The notes beneath the pieces are model-generated. The model was not told where the DNA came from, made no database searches, and saw only the letters and a program-made list of their open reading frames with translations. This document shows positions 12,308 to 25,350 of a DNA stretch of 64,000 nt, piece by piece. Location: NCBI GenBank assembly GCA_948474755.1, contig CAOLHI010001806.1, positions 1 to 64,000 of the forward strand. The letters run 5' to 3'. The stretch is from Ctenosaura bakeri. Lineage: Eukaryota; Chordata; Lepidosauria; Squamata; Iguanidae. The first letter of the stretch is position 1; the number at the start of each line of letters is the position of its first letter. The translations under genes were made by a program, and so were the position numbers.

Positions 12308-13644
12308 CAGTGGTTCTCAACCTTCCTAATGCCGTGACGCTTTAATACAGTTCCCCATGTTGTGGTGACTCCAAACCATACAATTATTTATTTATTATTT
12401 ACAATGCCTCCCCCCCAGCAAAGGCTGCCTCGCCAGCCAGGAATGGGGGGGTGGGCAGGGAGGGAAAGAGGAGCCACGCGTTTTCCCCGGGAAAAAACTC
12501 CAAGACCCCCCCCCCGGGGCTCTGCTTCTGCTTCGCTCTCATTTCCACTGGGGGAAAAGTTTCCAGAGTGTTGACCCTGGCCGGGGGGGGAGGAATCCCA
12601 GCGCCTTTGTCTTTTGTGCTGGGTGCAGCTCGCCCCCCCAGAAAAGCACTGCCTTGTGGCCCCTCTGCCCTTCTGCAGTGCCCCCCTCCGTGGCGGGTGG
12701 TGCAGGGGCCGGGGCGAGGAGGGGGCCTGCCCCCATGTTGCTGCCCCCCCAAGCTGGCCCGTCAGACATGAGGTTCTCCCAGTAGCAGAGAAGGGGAGCG
12801 ATTTCAGTCTCTTCTGAACAGGGGGCAGGAGGACGCGAGCGCGTGGCTTGCGCACCACAACTCTTTTCCGCACGTTACCTTATCGCAGAGGTGGGGGTGC
12901 CATTCGCGCAAGCAGGTTCTTGCACGAGGCGCTCTCTTCGCTGCTCCTTCATCCCGCAGCTGGCTTCCTGCTCGCGCGACTGCCCCACCCCTTCCTCCCC
13001 CAGCGCAGCCTACAGCTCCCAGGCAGCAGACTAAAGCAAATGTGCACGTCCATTCACTATTCCTTTTCCTCCCTACCCCAGATATGAGGAAAGGCGCTCC
13101 ACACTAAGAAACCTGAGCGAGTCTCTTCCCTGTTTCTTCCATTGATTTGTTCAGCCAAGCCCCAACAGCTTCACTACAGGACTTTCCCTCCCTCCCTCCC
13201 TTAAAGGAAGCGCAGCTGCTTGGATGCTCTCACTCCCATGTCTCACGGGCGCCCTTTCCTTCCTCCTTTCGCCCCTCTGAGGGCTTGAGAGTGGGGTGCG
13301 ATACCTGCTGTAGCCCCTCGACCACGCTACATCCGCAAGCCCCTCTTGCTCTCCCCACCTCCGCCTCCACGCTCTGGCTCCACGCTCTTTCCTCTCGCTC
13401 TCTCCACCTCCGGCTCCTACAATGCCTCCCCACCCGGCAGGGAAAGACGGGAAAACGTCCCCGCATGCGCCCAGCACGCCTCCTCTCCCCTCCTCCCAGC
13501 GCGGGGTCTCAGAAACAGCGCTCCCATTGGCCGTGAGGCCACCTTGTTTCAGAAGGGGGCGGGACAGGATAGAGGAGCGGTGACCTCTGTGAAATGGCCA
13601 TTCGACCCCCAAAGGGGGTGCGACCCACAGGTTGAGAACCGCTG
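12308..13644 (+). mobile_element. SPIN-like hAT transposon, non-autonomous, GC-rich interior
   Basis: The 1337-bp element begins CAGTGGTTCTCAACCT and ends AGGTTGAGAACCGCTG, and is flanked by the perfect 8-bp duplication ATATATCT (12300-12307 and 13645-13652), as expected of a hAT transposon. Both ends resemble the SPIN family as I remember it: left, the CTAATGCCGTGACGCTTTAATACAG type; right, the paired GACCCCCAAAGGGGGT motif. SPIN is known for horizontal spread among tetrapods. The interior is far richer in GC and CpG than the surrounding intron and encodes no recognisable transposase, so the copy is non-autonomous. Near the right end are a GCATGCGC NRF1-like site (13463-13470), an ATTGG inverted CCAAT box (13526-13530) and a GGGGGCGGGA GC box (13555-13564). 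The ORFs inside are GC-rich artefacts. Confidence 0.8.
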
Positions 13645-13954
13645 ATATATCTGTTAGTCCAAACCAAGTGACACAAGACAGCATGTCAGTTTTCAGATTC
13701 TCAGAACTGAATTAGCCTAATAACTAATTGATAAACAAAGAATGGGAGAAGGGAACTGACGTTGAAGTTTACAGGGTCTGCGTTTAGTCATCATATTAAG
13801 ATTACTATGGGTGGAGGTTGCAGATATTCTAATTATACTCTTGATAGATGTGTAATGAATTCTAGTTGCACCCAGAAAAGTGCCTAGTACTGCTGAGTTG
13901 TAGAAAGAAACAATGTTTCGTTCCTCCCATTTCTGCCATAATTGTTTATATCTA

Positions 13955-13974
13955 TACACACACACACACACACA
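13955..13974 (+). repeat. (AC)10 microsatellite
   Basis: A short uninterrupted AC run within intron 1. A mixed GTGTGTGCGCACACACAC run also occurs at 3320-3342. Confidence 0.95.
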
Positions 13975-16900
13975 TAAAATTAGAGATCGGCTTCTTCCTC
14001 CTAATAACCCGTGGGACATTCCTATGTGTATCCAGGGAACCCTCAAAGCACCTATTTATTTATTAAAACATTTCTATCTTGCCCTACATTAAAAGATCAG
14101 GGCTGCATATAGGTAAAATCAATATGAGAGTGAGCTTGAGAAACTGTTCAAGGCTTGAAGGGCTGTACCCTCCTCCCAAAGTATTGTCCCCAGATACTAC
14201 CAAGCATCTTCTAGGGGCAACGGGAAATTTTGATCATGTTTTGCTCCCACCGTGCCATTTCAGGCCCAGGAGAACCTTTTTTTCATCAGGAAGTGGTCTG
14301 GAAATCGCTTTCTGTTCAGCTCCTTGTTGCAAAGAAGCTCTCTTCTGGAACCAAAATGAGCCAGGAAGATCCAAAAGTGTGGTCAAAATTCCTCCTCATA
14401 TCTTCTGTTGGGTCTTTGAGGACATTTGGGGCAATTTTGGAGGATTTTTTTCAATTTTTTTGGACAAGTGGACCCCAAATAGCCCTGGAATAGCTGTGTG
14501 AAGCCCACAGACCACAGTTTGCTGTATTAGAGCCTAACTTTAATGTCTTTGCACATTTCATCAGAAGGCTTTTGGGTAAATGCAGAGTCTGTGGCTTCAG
14601 CGCTAGTCAGTTTTTTTTTCTTCAATTCATAGAAACAAGCTCAATTGTCCTGCAAAGAACCTCACACCTGTACTTCAGGATTTCTTCCTAGCTATCTAGA
14701 ACCCAGCTACCTAAACTCTCAATTCAGAATCAGTATCAATGTTTTATATGAGATGATAGAAATAATGACAAGAGTTAGAAAGACAATCAGTGCTCTAGAG
14801 CTTACAACTAAACACAATAAAAGAAAGAAAAGGTAATGCAGAGGAGAAAGGACAACCAGAACACTCGCGCACAGATTCTCAATGTTATGAGATTCATCAG
14901 CCTGGCGGAATGCTGCATGACTGCCAGGAAGAGGCAAAGGCTGATGGAGCTGGTTTCTCAGGAGTACTGATGATGACCCTGCTTTTCTTCTCCCTTTTCC
15001 TCAGCCTCGGAAAATGGCTGCTGGATTTTGTTGGGAGGCAGAATCTAGTGAGAGGTAAGTTCTCAGGAGACAGAAGATGGCCCTATTTTCCTTCTCTTTC
15101 TCGACCATAGACTGATGAAGTGAATCCACTTACCTTAGGCTTATCTCCACGCTGTCAAATTACAGCCGTTTGGTACTACATTAATTTCAATAGTTCTATC
15201 CTGTGGGATTCTGGGATTTGTAGTTTGGTCAGTAATTAAGCATTCTCTTTGCTATGGGCCACTATTTCACTGTGCTCCACTTACAGTACTAGAGCTTCAC
15301 CTCACCAGATTATGGTTCTGTCTAGAATGGAACCGTGGAGTTAAAGTGGTAGCCAACTACTGTAATTGTGCAGTGTATATACACCCAGTAATAGTGACAG
15401 TGGGGTCTGATGTCCTCTCTCTCAGTGGATAGGTGAATCCACTCTAGCTTTTAGCCTGGAGGAGGAGATTTCTATTTTAGGAGTAGGGCTAGGTGTCTTT
15501 GGTAGCCTTTTAAGGATCAGACTGGTCAGTGGAAATGATTCACAACTACTGACATGAAAGCCATTAGCTGCCATTGGCTAGTGAATACAGTGTGCCCTCT
15601 GGTGGCGTGACTTCCGCACAAATGAATGCAAGGTCGCACCAGGTCTCATGTCTCATTATTATCAGTGGACATGCCGGATACATGTTGGCTCAAGTGTGCT
15701 CATGTTGCATCCATTGACGATGATGGAAGAGAGCATTTGCATTTTTTGTTTTATTCCTGGAATGGAACCCCTGCATATACAGAGGATGCACTGTAGTTTA
15801 AAAATGCAGGGAAGGTAGAGACAAGAACTAACTCACAATTTCACAACTTCATTCATCCACTTTTGAAACTTGGTAGGGAACTAAGGACATTTACTTGACA
15901 GGTTAAAGAAAAGATGGAAAAGTTTATGAAAGTAATATATTTGATCTCTATATGAAAAACTGGTGGTACACTTTGATCGCATACAGTTGATCTCATAGGA
16001 GAAAAAAAAATACTTAAAACTGAACTGGATGAGGTCCCACTGCTTCAATATCTGTAGGTGAGTCATTCTGTGACATTGCCGTATATACATAGAGATCTTA
16101 GGAGATTTGAATACCTGGCAGGAGTGGATAACATTGGTTCTAAAGATTTAATTTCTGAGATCGATAAATGCTTACTGTTGGAGACATTAAAGAATAAGAT
16201 AACCTACAGACTGGGGACACTGCGGCAGTACAAGATTGGCAGATTTCTTGTGCATAGTATGAGGCTTCTAGAGGAAGAGCAGATTTGTGGAGGAACTGGA
16301 CCATGTTTTGTTGTCACTAATAGACAATCATGACTTAGCTTGAATGGATTATGCCAACTTAGGTATAGAAATTGCAAACCTCATTCAAATATTTAGTGTT
16401 CCTGTGGTGGGGGAGGGGGTTTAACATTGTCATTTGAGACTTTAAGGAGGATGTTTCTAGTCCCCTCTGAGCCATGCAACTCCTTGGGTAACCTAAGGCC
16501 AGTTCTTTCTCATCTATTTGATTATGCTGTTGTGGAGATAAAGTTGGGAGGAGGAGGAGGACAGGCCTGTGTGTTATCTTCAACATGTTGGAGAGAAGGC
16601 AGATTATGAATGTTATTAGCACAGTGAGATAAGCTTGGATTCCTGTAGCTCTTCTTGATGCTGCTTTTCTGTTTAAAGAAATCTCCAAAAGAAATTTTAA
16701 ATTACAAAAATATGTCTCTGTGGGAGTGTATTAAAAACATTTGAGAACACAATCACTGTTTTTGTTTTCTCAAATTACCATTTCTGTGTACTCAGAGTTC
16801 TTGGTTTGTGAAATAAGGAGAGCAGTAAGAAAAATCTCCATATGCACTTTTCCCCCTGAAATTTGGAAATACATATTTGAAGAGTGAAGGGAGGATGGCA

Positions 16901-17579
16901 ATCTTGTCTAAAAGTACCTAGATGTGCAACTGTTATGATTTCTTTCCCTTCATTACTAAACTGTTTTAGAGAATACAATGGTTGAGGAAGAGACAGGTCT
17001 GTTATGAGCGATCAGGTGTAAGAAAGTTTCACAGGGTGCTCTGGCCTATTTTTTGTTTTTATGACTGGTCAACAGAGTAGTAAAGCTAAATGTCAAATTA
17101 AAAAACTTGGGTCTTGCCTTGGGTAACATTCTGGGGGCTTATTAGGTACCTTGCCCCATTTGCCGTCATTCATACACGCAGTTTGATACATAGAAATGCA
17201 TCCTACTCGTGGACCCTGTTCAGATGCAGTGCTTGTAGGATCCTATGTGGGGTGACATCAGCAGCAGGGTAGTAATGGAGGCTTCTGTGTCAATGGGGTA
17301 TACCAGTGGTGGTTGATGGCTTTCCTGTCGGTGGGGCAGTGAATCCCCCCTTCTAGTTTTTACTCCAGAATTTAAAGGAAAATGTTGAATCTCATGCCTA
17401 AAATAGATTTAACACTTCAAATAGCTTCATGGCCTGGAGTGGGGTGTCAGATAGTTGACATGGCCTGGAGTAGGGTAAAGACCACACTGATGTTGGGTTC
17501 ACCTGTTGCCACTGGGAGCAGCATTTTGGCTTTCATGCTTCCTGTCATAAATTCCTCTTTCTCCTCTCAAGGTGTGTGT

Positions 17580-17815
17580 GTATGTGTGCTTGCATGCTTG
17601 ATTTCAAGTTGTCTGTTGACATATGTTGATCCCATGAATTGTTGTAGGGTTTTGCTAGGAGAATACTCAGAGGTGGTTTTACTAGTTGCTTCCTCTGAAA
17701 TACAGCCTACAGCACCTGGTATTCATTCATGATCTGCCATCCAAGTACTAACCAGGGTTGAACCTGCTTAGCTCCCAAGATCAGATGAGATTAGTGCCTT
17801 TAAGGTATTTAGTAG
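17580..17815 (-). mobile_element. 5S rRNA-derived SINE
   Basis: On the minus strand, the 5' end (about 17800-17745) contains the 5S rRNA promoter region, seen on the + strand as CCATCCAAGTACTAACCAGG then CTGCTTAGCTCCCAAGATCAG. The body with ATACTCAGAGGTGGTTTTAC follows towards 17640. This marks a 5S-headed (SINE3-type) retroposon, not a 5S gene. Confidence 0.75.
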
Positions 17816-17859
17816 GTAACAAACTAACTAGAGGCTACTGTTAGGGCAGAATACAGAGA

Positions 17860-18035
17860 ACAGAATGGTTTCCAATTAGCAAGGGGATCAGGCAAGGCTG
17901 CATTTTATTACCCTATCTGTTTAACTTGCATGCTGATCATATCATATGTACAGACTAAGAGGAAGGAGGTGTGAAAATTGGAGGAAGGAACATCAACAAT
18001 TTAAGATATGCAGACATACTACTAGCAGAAAACAC
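17860..18035 (+). mobile_element. RTE/BovB-type LINE, reverse transcriptase fragment
   Basis: The + strand encodes a decayed RT segment with RQGCI, YLFNLHAD and GGRNINNLRYAD, typical of RTE/BovB elements. The catalytic YADD is damaged. The fragment stops where the downstream part of the same protein begins on the opposite strand. Confidence 0.65.
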
Positions 18036-19250
18036 CTGTATTTTGCTCTACCTTCTTTTCCCACTATCTTCTGTCTTCCACCTTGCTAAGGATTGTCTTT
18101 TCTAGTGAGCCATATAGTCTCATGATATGTCCAAAGCATGACAGTTTCAGCACAGTCATCTTGGCTTCTAGGCAGAGTTCAGGCTTGAATTGCTCTAAGA
18201 CCATTTATTTGTCTTTTTGGCAGTTTATGTTATCCGCAGATGCTCCTCCAGCGTCTCATTTCAAATGAGGTGATTCTCTTGTCAGTTTTTTTCACGGTCC
18301 AGCTTTCACAACCCTACATAGAAATTGGAAATAAAATGGCATGGACAATCCTGACATTAGTATTCAAGAACATGTCATTACACTTGAGGATCTTGTCTAA
18401 TTCTTTCATGTCTGCCCTTCTGAGTCCTAGTCTTCTTCCATTTTTTTGAATATTTATTTATTAGTTCTAAGACAAACAGATTCAAAGTTAGAGTCACAGT
18501 CACAATCAAAGAAATATATGTTCAAACAAAAAGGAAAGAAACTAAAACTAAAGCTTTGAACACTGACTAAAACACTAAACTCTAACCTGCTGAAATACAA
18601 AAGGGCTCTGACTTTCACCCAAGTCAAACTGTAGTGAAAGAAAGAAAAAGAAAAAACATATGTTATTCTATCATTAGAGATCCAACTAAGTAATCCTGGT
18701 ACAGTTACAGGTGTCCATAATCACAAATTATTGTGTTGTTCAGATTTCTTTTTGCTCAAAAAGTCCATAAGCAGTTTCCAATCTTTCAAAAAATCTTCAG
18801 TTGTCTTTTAAAAACCATATTATTAGCTCGTTTGGGCTAGCTCAGCGATCTTAACAATCCATTCTTCCATTGTTGGTATCTCAGTCCATTTCGAAGTTTG
18901 AGTGAGCAATATTCTTGCTGCTGTTATCATAAACAAAAAGGCAATCCATATTTACTATCCAAATCTTTATTCATAATACCCAACAAAAACATTTCTGGTG
19001 ACATTACAAAATCCACCATTAAAATGTCTTCTTCCAGTTACCTGACTGCAGTCTCCCTTTTGATGGATGACTGAACCATGGCATAGGAAATATTTGACTA
19101 TCTCAATGTCTTTGACTATTGACTATCTCAATGTCTCCTTAAAAGTTATGTAAATCATCTCTGGTCATTATTTTTGTTTTCTTAATGTTCAGTCATTACT
19201 CGGTCTTTGTTATGTTACACAAGGGTTAATTCATAATGACATGTAGTATT
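18036..19250 (-). mobile_element. RTE/BovB-type LINE, inverted C-terminal part, split by an L1
   Basis: Two minus-strand pieces (18036-18440 and 19037-19250) encode the region after the RT core, with GSV-x-QKGDCSQ-type and GCESWTVKK motifs near the two ends. They would follow directly after the + strand RT fragment at 17860-18035. An L1 piece interrupts them. Confidence 0.6.
18441..19025 (-). mobile_element. L1 LINE 3' end nested in the RTE element
   Basis: The 585-bp insert starts with a T run on the + strand (a poly(A) tail on the minus strand) and is bounded by the perfect 11-bp duplication GTCTTCTTCCA (18430-18440 and 19026-19036). Its minus strand encodes a decayed L1 ORF2 C-terminus (TAARILLTQTSKWTEIPT then EEWIVK). 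It is 5'-truncated. Confidence 0.75.
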
Positions 19251-22139
19251 GCTGACTGAGAGCTATGTGCAGACACCTGCCCTTATTTAAATAGTGTAAA
19301 TGCATATATCATGAGTCTGAGCTGGTTAAAGAATCTGTTTAGTTAAATTTGGTAGGAAGTGTAGCTGGGAGTGATCAAAACACCATGAATATATTGTGAA
19401 ATAACTTAGTAATAAAGGCTGAGTGATTAGCTTTGAAGTTGTTGTTGTTTTTTACTCCTTTGCACTAATGACTATGAAATAGAGTCTGAATAACAACCTG
19501 AAAAAAATCTGATGTGCAAATAGTGTAATACCTCATGTTCAGATTTTAAGTGTGTGGAAGTCCCATTTCTGCATTCTTGTTTAAAAAAACAACAACACAT
19601 GAACTCCAAATGTCAGCAAAGATATTCAGAGGGGAATTGCCTTATTGTACCTCTGAGGGCACTTATCTAATCCATGTGATTGAATGTTTTAATACAAGAT
19701 AGAGAAAATGGGGACCTGATTAGAATGTTAAATAAACAGTGTAGGCTTTCATTGCTTCCACTGATTGTAGATGTATGACACAAGACATTTTAGGCAGTGT
19801 GTTAGGTCATTAAAATAAGAGGAAATTGGCATGAGAGTACTTGAATCTGCAAACGATGAGATCTATTGTTCCACCTAAATAAGTTACAGTATCTCTAGTC
19901 TGAGAATAACTGGGTCCATGTTATTGCTATTTAAAACGGTGGTAATTGCTTTGAGTTTGATGCAAGTCCAAGCATCTGACAGAAGAAGTGACAAGGATTC
20001 CAGTTAGGGATCAGAGGACCTAACGTCCTCCTGTTAGGTGTGAGGAGAGTGCTATTTCTGGTGGTTTTTCACTTGGTAGTTCTCTTGCTTGTCACTGGGT
20101 TCCCCTACTCTGCTTTAGGCCTGGTATCAGATTCCTGCTTCTCCTTCTACATACCTGCCCTATACCCCCCAAAACTTCCCCATCAATGCCATGGCTGATA
20201 CTTTTGGAACCTGAATGCTGAAAAAAATGTATAAAGCTTTAGAATCTACATCTAGGCTTGATTAAATAGTAATTGGAGTTTAGCTACAGAGTAGACAAAA
20301 TGAGGACGTTGCACCTCTAATAAGAATTCTGTCTCCCCTTGAAATTTTCCTTCAGTCCCCAGATTTCTAGCATTGCAATGAGTTAAAACTCCAGTTGAGC
20401 ATTTAGAAATAGAGATTAGGCATCCAAAGAAAATGGGCAGGGGAAGTGACAATGAGAATGCAAAGACAACCGATAGAAGAGTTCTCAGTGTGAACGATTT
20501 TGTGTCTCACTTTATGCAATACAAGAAATTTGGGGACTGAAGAAAAGAATTAATAGGGACAGGTTTTGTTTTTTTTTTTAATTGGGAGAGCAGTGTTTCA
20601 TTTTGTCTCCCCCCTCGCAGTCCGCTGCTGTACCCCCTGCTGGTAATGTTTTTTTTTGCTTGGCACTGCATATATTTTCCTCGGCATTTTTGTTCAGTCT
20701 TCCCCAAATCCAGGTTTTATACCATTGTAACAAATACAGACGACTGAGGCAAGCTCCAGCTCCAAGGAGGTTTCTGTGGCATAATGGCTTTTGCTCCTTG
20801 TAGATTACCCTCAACCTTTTATTTCTAAAGACAGTGCTTTTGGACTCCTGTCTTCTTCTGCCTTCTTTATTTTTCCAGGTTGCTAATCCTCAACACTATG
20901 TTGGTAGAGGATCCTCTGTCTTATGTTTTCATTTTTTCCCCCTTTCTGCAGTCTCGGTTGCCTTCTAGCCATTCCTGAGGCTTCATGGATGCCCCAAATC
21001 ATCTTTGCCATGGCTGCTTAATGCCTTCTTATTTCACTGGTGTCTGTGTGCCAGGAACCTATTGTCTCTGAATATAAGCAGGTCCAACTCTTAGCTATTC
21101 CCCTGATGATCCGGCAGCTGTTCCAAATACCAGCCACCCAGAATCTTCCTTCAAGTCTCCTACAAGTGATTAAACACAATACATTGATAATAAAGTTCAA
21201 GTTCTATTTGCTTAGGAAGAAGAACACTAACCTGTAATAAATGATTGTGGATAGAATGGTAAATTATCTCCACAATCCTTTTCACAAATGATTTCTGGCA
21301 GCTGCCCTCAACTCTCTCAATCCTGCTTCAGGGTCCCCCGAACCATGAAACAGCTTTAAAAAGAACACGCGGTTTTATCCTCTCCACTTCTTTTCTCTCT
21401 CTCTTCTATTCTCTCATTCCTTTAGGCTATACTCCATACATGTTACAATCTTCACACTCATGGCTGCTAATTAATTGGGGAGGCCGAGTCTTAGTTTATA
21501 ATAGCAGACTTGGAAACTTGTAATTTTAAGACTGCAAGATTGCTTAAAGCTATGAATTGATAATAAAAGTTTTCCAGAACCTCACATTTATTTTATGTTG
21601 GAGTTGTTTGCCAGTATGTACTCAAAAAGAAATTGGTTACATCTGGCATGTTTTCATCTTCAAAATTATAAATAAAAGAAGCATATGTGGCCTTTTGCAT
21701 TGTGTTGCCTTTTCAATTACTGTATGGTAATAATAAACTTTTAAAAAAATGTTAGTTGATAGAAAGCAGAAATAGGATCATCTGAAGGTGTTATTTAATG
21801 AAGCGATGTGTGATTTAGAAAACTGTTAAAACAGAAAGATTTTAGGAAGCAGAAATGTAGTAAAATGTGTTACTAACTTTGTTGTTATTAGCTTTCTCTC
21901 TGGCATAAGATATTTCATGCCTCAGATTTTTAAAATTTATAAGATAGAGGAAACATTCAAGTTCTGTATTATGCTGATATGTTGTTTGCAATACTTCCTG
22001 TTTATTTTGTTGTCAGAGTTTGATCCGAGTCTGTGTGGCCTGTATAGGACCTGGAATGCTGGATTCAGATAAACATCTGGGGTTGCCGTGGTACTGAACT
22101 GCCACAGGTTACAGTTGAACATGCTAATTTTATTACTTT

Positions 22140-22260
22140 TTTGTCCCACTGTTTCTCTAAGAGGCGTATATTTCATCCTCACAACAGCCTTGTGAAGTAG
22201 ATGAAGCTGAGAGACAGAAGAACATGTCAGAGTCACTCAGCTGCCTGAGTAGGATCTCCA
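22140..22260 (-). mobile_element. MIR/CORE-SINE-like fragment
   Basis: CATCCTCACAACAGCCTTGTGAAGTAGATGAAGCTGAGAGACAG resembles the conserved core and tail of MIR-type SINEs. It is short and decayed. Confidence 0.45.
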
Positions 22261-22386
22261 TAGTTTTTGTCTAGCACTCTGACTTCCAAACCATACTGGA
22301 TCTCATACTTAAGGATGATTTTCCCCATGGGATTTATTCGTTAGAGAAAATATCATTCTTTAAGCAAGTGTAAATCCTGTATAGTA

Positions 22387-22778
22387 CAGTCCTCTCTTCA
22401 CATTTACGGGTTCATCCTTTGCAAATCTAATTATTCAGAAGGCACACACATGCCTCCCCCCGCCATTCACTTCTTCCCATTATCTTGTGTTTTGCCAGGC
22501 ACGGAAAAGGAAGACAAGTGTACCTGGGCAAAAGGCAAAGAAATGGAGGGGGAAGGCACGCATGTAACTTCCTTCCTCCTCTGGAGTTCCCTCCCATTCC
22601 CATGCATTTTGCTCTGGTGTGGAGAACTGTGCACTGAGGCAAAAGGCAAGAGAATTGCGGGGGGGGGGTCCCTGAGGGGAATTGGAGGGGAAGCATGAGG
22701 AGGAGTTATTTGTGTTTTTTTTTCCCCCTTTCATGAGGGTTCTGCTCCCAAACCCTTGTGTAAGTGGAGGGGCTACTG
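22387..22778. mobile_element. Tc1/mariner-type (pogo/Tigger-like) MITE
   Basis: The 392-bp element runs from CAGTCCTCTCTTCACATTTAC to AAGTGGAGGGGCTACTG with TA at 22385-22386 and 22779-22780. Its interior is purine/pyrimidine-biased and non-coding. Confidence 0.7.
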
Positions 22779-22989
22779 TAATAGCACACTCATTCTCTAA
22801 GGACACATTCTTACATCGCCAAAGCACCACCATCCTCATACACAAAAGTGAGTGTCTCAGTAGAGTTTGGGCCAGAGCTAGACACAAGGTACAAAGTACA
22901 GCTACTCTTTAGAGAAAAAAAATGCCACAATAAAGACTGAACGTGCCCAATCTGTTGGTGGGAATAGTCTTCAGTTACTCTTTCACGTT

Positions 22990-23203
22990 ATACATTATAG
23001 CTCTTGATTTAACTTTAAACGGTTGTGGCTCCATCCTATGGAACCCTGAGATCTGTGGTTTTATGAGGTAGTTAGAATTCTACGTCACAGAGACCTAGTG
23101 CCTCTCTAAACTACGTAGCACAGGATTCCGTAGGGTGTAGCCAGGGAGGTTAAAATGGCATCAAAGTACTATATTATTGTCTAGTGTGAAAGGGCCCCAA
23201 GAG
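22990..23203. mobile_element. Palindromic MITE, degenerate copy
   Basis: It has the CATCCTATGGAACCCTGAGATCTG arm and its partner ACAGGATTCCGTAGGGTGTAG, and ends GTGTGAAAGGGCC. Similarly decayed copies lie at 4567-4775, 7029-7216 and 15146-15388. Confidence 0.55.
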
Positions 23204-25350
23204 GGGAGGGTAAAGTATCCTGAAAAATATTTGGCTGACTAGCTCACTGAGTTCAAGTTGGCATACATAACTAGCTCTTCTTCCCCACAGGAACTCTTTG
23301 AAGTCAGTCAGGCTGAGATAACATTCATGTTTGCTTTAACTTTTTATGAACAAATTTCTTATCAGTGGGGGCAGAGTCAGGTGAAAAAAAATCACCACAT
23401 TTTGTAGCCATTTAAAGTGTTCCTTGATATATGTCTAACCCAATGGAGCTTGGGTTAGTTAATAGTAAGGGTGGGCAAGGTATGGCCTGTAGATGGCATG
23501 CATTGCCCCAAGGCTGTTTTTGCAGGCTTCTAAGGCAAAGCCTGCCAATTCCAGACAATTGTGTCCCAAAATGAATAATAGTACCACTACCCCTCAGTAT
23601 CTAGTGGTGAGCATCTGCTGCTTGCCATTTTGCCACACTTGGTGGCATTTTGATTCCCTTTAAACTTTTTTTGAAGACTATGGAGACCTTCCCTCAGACT
23701 TTCTGCAAACCCGGAAGTAATGACCCTCCTGTTCTAATTGCTTGCTTGCTCGCTTGATTTTTCTTTGCTTCTCCTTCTTCATTTTTTGGAAAAATGTCTC
23801 CTGTAGGCTGAAGGAAATTTTCATAGAAGCCTATGAAAAAGAGAGGGAGGATGTGGCAAAATGCTGAATAGCATCCCAAGCCTCATCTTGCCCATGGGAG
23901 AAAATATTTTTCAGAGTACAGGAGCATGATAATGGGAAGGGCAGTCCTCTAGCTTCCCATGTTGGGAAGTGGGGTGGAATAATGCAGACTGGTCCTGCAC
24001 TCGGCTCCGTCATGCTATTAAAATAATTTTAGTTAGCTGACAAGACTAAAAAACAATCAACATAGTGGATTTTTCTGGTTCTTAGCATACATTTTGTAAG
24101 ATACTTAGATAAAATTTGTTATACCAAGATTCTAGCCTCTGCGTCCAACCTTGTTCTTCCCCTATGTTGCCAGCACTCTGGTAGAATAGCACCTTTGTGT
24201 GTTATAACTGCTTAGCTCTTACAAACTTAGATTTATAGTTATTAGGGGAGTCCCTGGAGAGGGGAGTGAAACTACACATTTTCAAAGGAGCATCAAATTT
24301 TTAATTGCATAAATAAGATGCTGACTTAGGCAAGTGCTCAATTTCACACCACTAAAGTAAAGAATTCATAAAGACCTGGATTTGCATAATTTAATTTTCT
24401 GCGCAGAAGATACTGGAAATCAATAGCATGATTCATAGCCGAACCATAGAATTGCCATGCTGCCATTCTTTGACTACTCAGGCTCCAGGTACAAAGGATT
24501 TTACAATTGATTAAATTTTGAGTGCTGACGGAGTGTTTTCTCCTCAGAATCTATAAATGGCTTAAACCTGTTCGCTTTACCCTTGTACCATTGAAAAGTC
24601 TTGTGGAGGGCTTGTGACTAAGGAATTATTAGCCACTGCATTTCCTTTTTGTCAGAAGCAAGTCAGAAACATACCATCCCGTATATATGTTGTAGGTTTT
24701 TGTTTTTTGTTTTTTTGGTAAAGATTTACTTGTGTTTCTTTTTGATAAGAGATGGAGAAGTAGAGAGAATATGAAGTCTGTCTTATTTCAGATGTGCATC
24801 CACATATATGTATACATATGAAATGTGTTTCCCTCATACCTCCAGTTTAAGGGATTGCTATCACTGCTTGTCTTAATGTACTAGAAAATTGCCACTGAAT
24901 TAGTACTACAAGTAGCAAGCTTCTGATTTTGAAATGTATTTTGGGCAGTTTTGTTGTCATTGGGCTGGCAGGGGTCAGGCATGCTGAATCAATGCAACAA
25001 AAGCTGGAAGAAAACCATATGCTGGCGTGCATCATCCTTCCTTGACTAATTCTAGCCACTCTCCATTTTTCATTGAGCAATCCCGAGGAGGTGGGAGTGG
25101 AACTGAATAGACAAGACACCTCAGTGACCTAAGAAATCTTAAGCACTGGTTTGCCTTCTCAGTAATTAAGACTACTCATGGTCTTGTTTTTTCTCTGCAC
25201 CCAGGGCTGTGAGTAATAAACCAATGAATACATTTTCCTGCTGATTGTTATTGCAACAATACAAACTAGAGACTCTTTTCAGCAGTGTGTCATGTTGAGT
25301 GGTTGATTGAAAGTAATTGTACTAAAGAATACACATAACAGAAAGGTCAT

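Noticed and set aside
12388..13684. Several GC-rich ORFs (up to 177 codons) on both strands
   Set aside because: They lie in the GC-rich interior of the hAT element, where stop codons are rare; they are low complexity, overlap in many frames and match no transposase or known protein.
16058..16333. 91-codon ORF on the + strand
   Set aside because: It is free of obvious repeats, but there are no splice sites, conserved motifs or promoter signals to support it.
17745..17800. Possible 5S rRNA gene or pseudogene
   Set aside because: Only the promoter half of 5S is present and it continues into the SINE body common in squamates.
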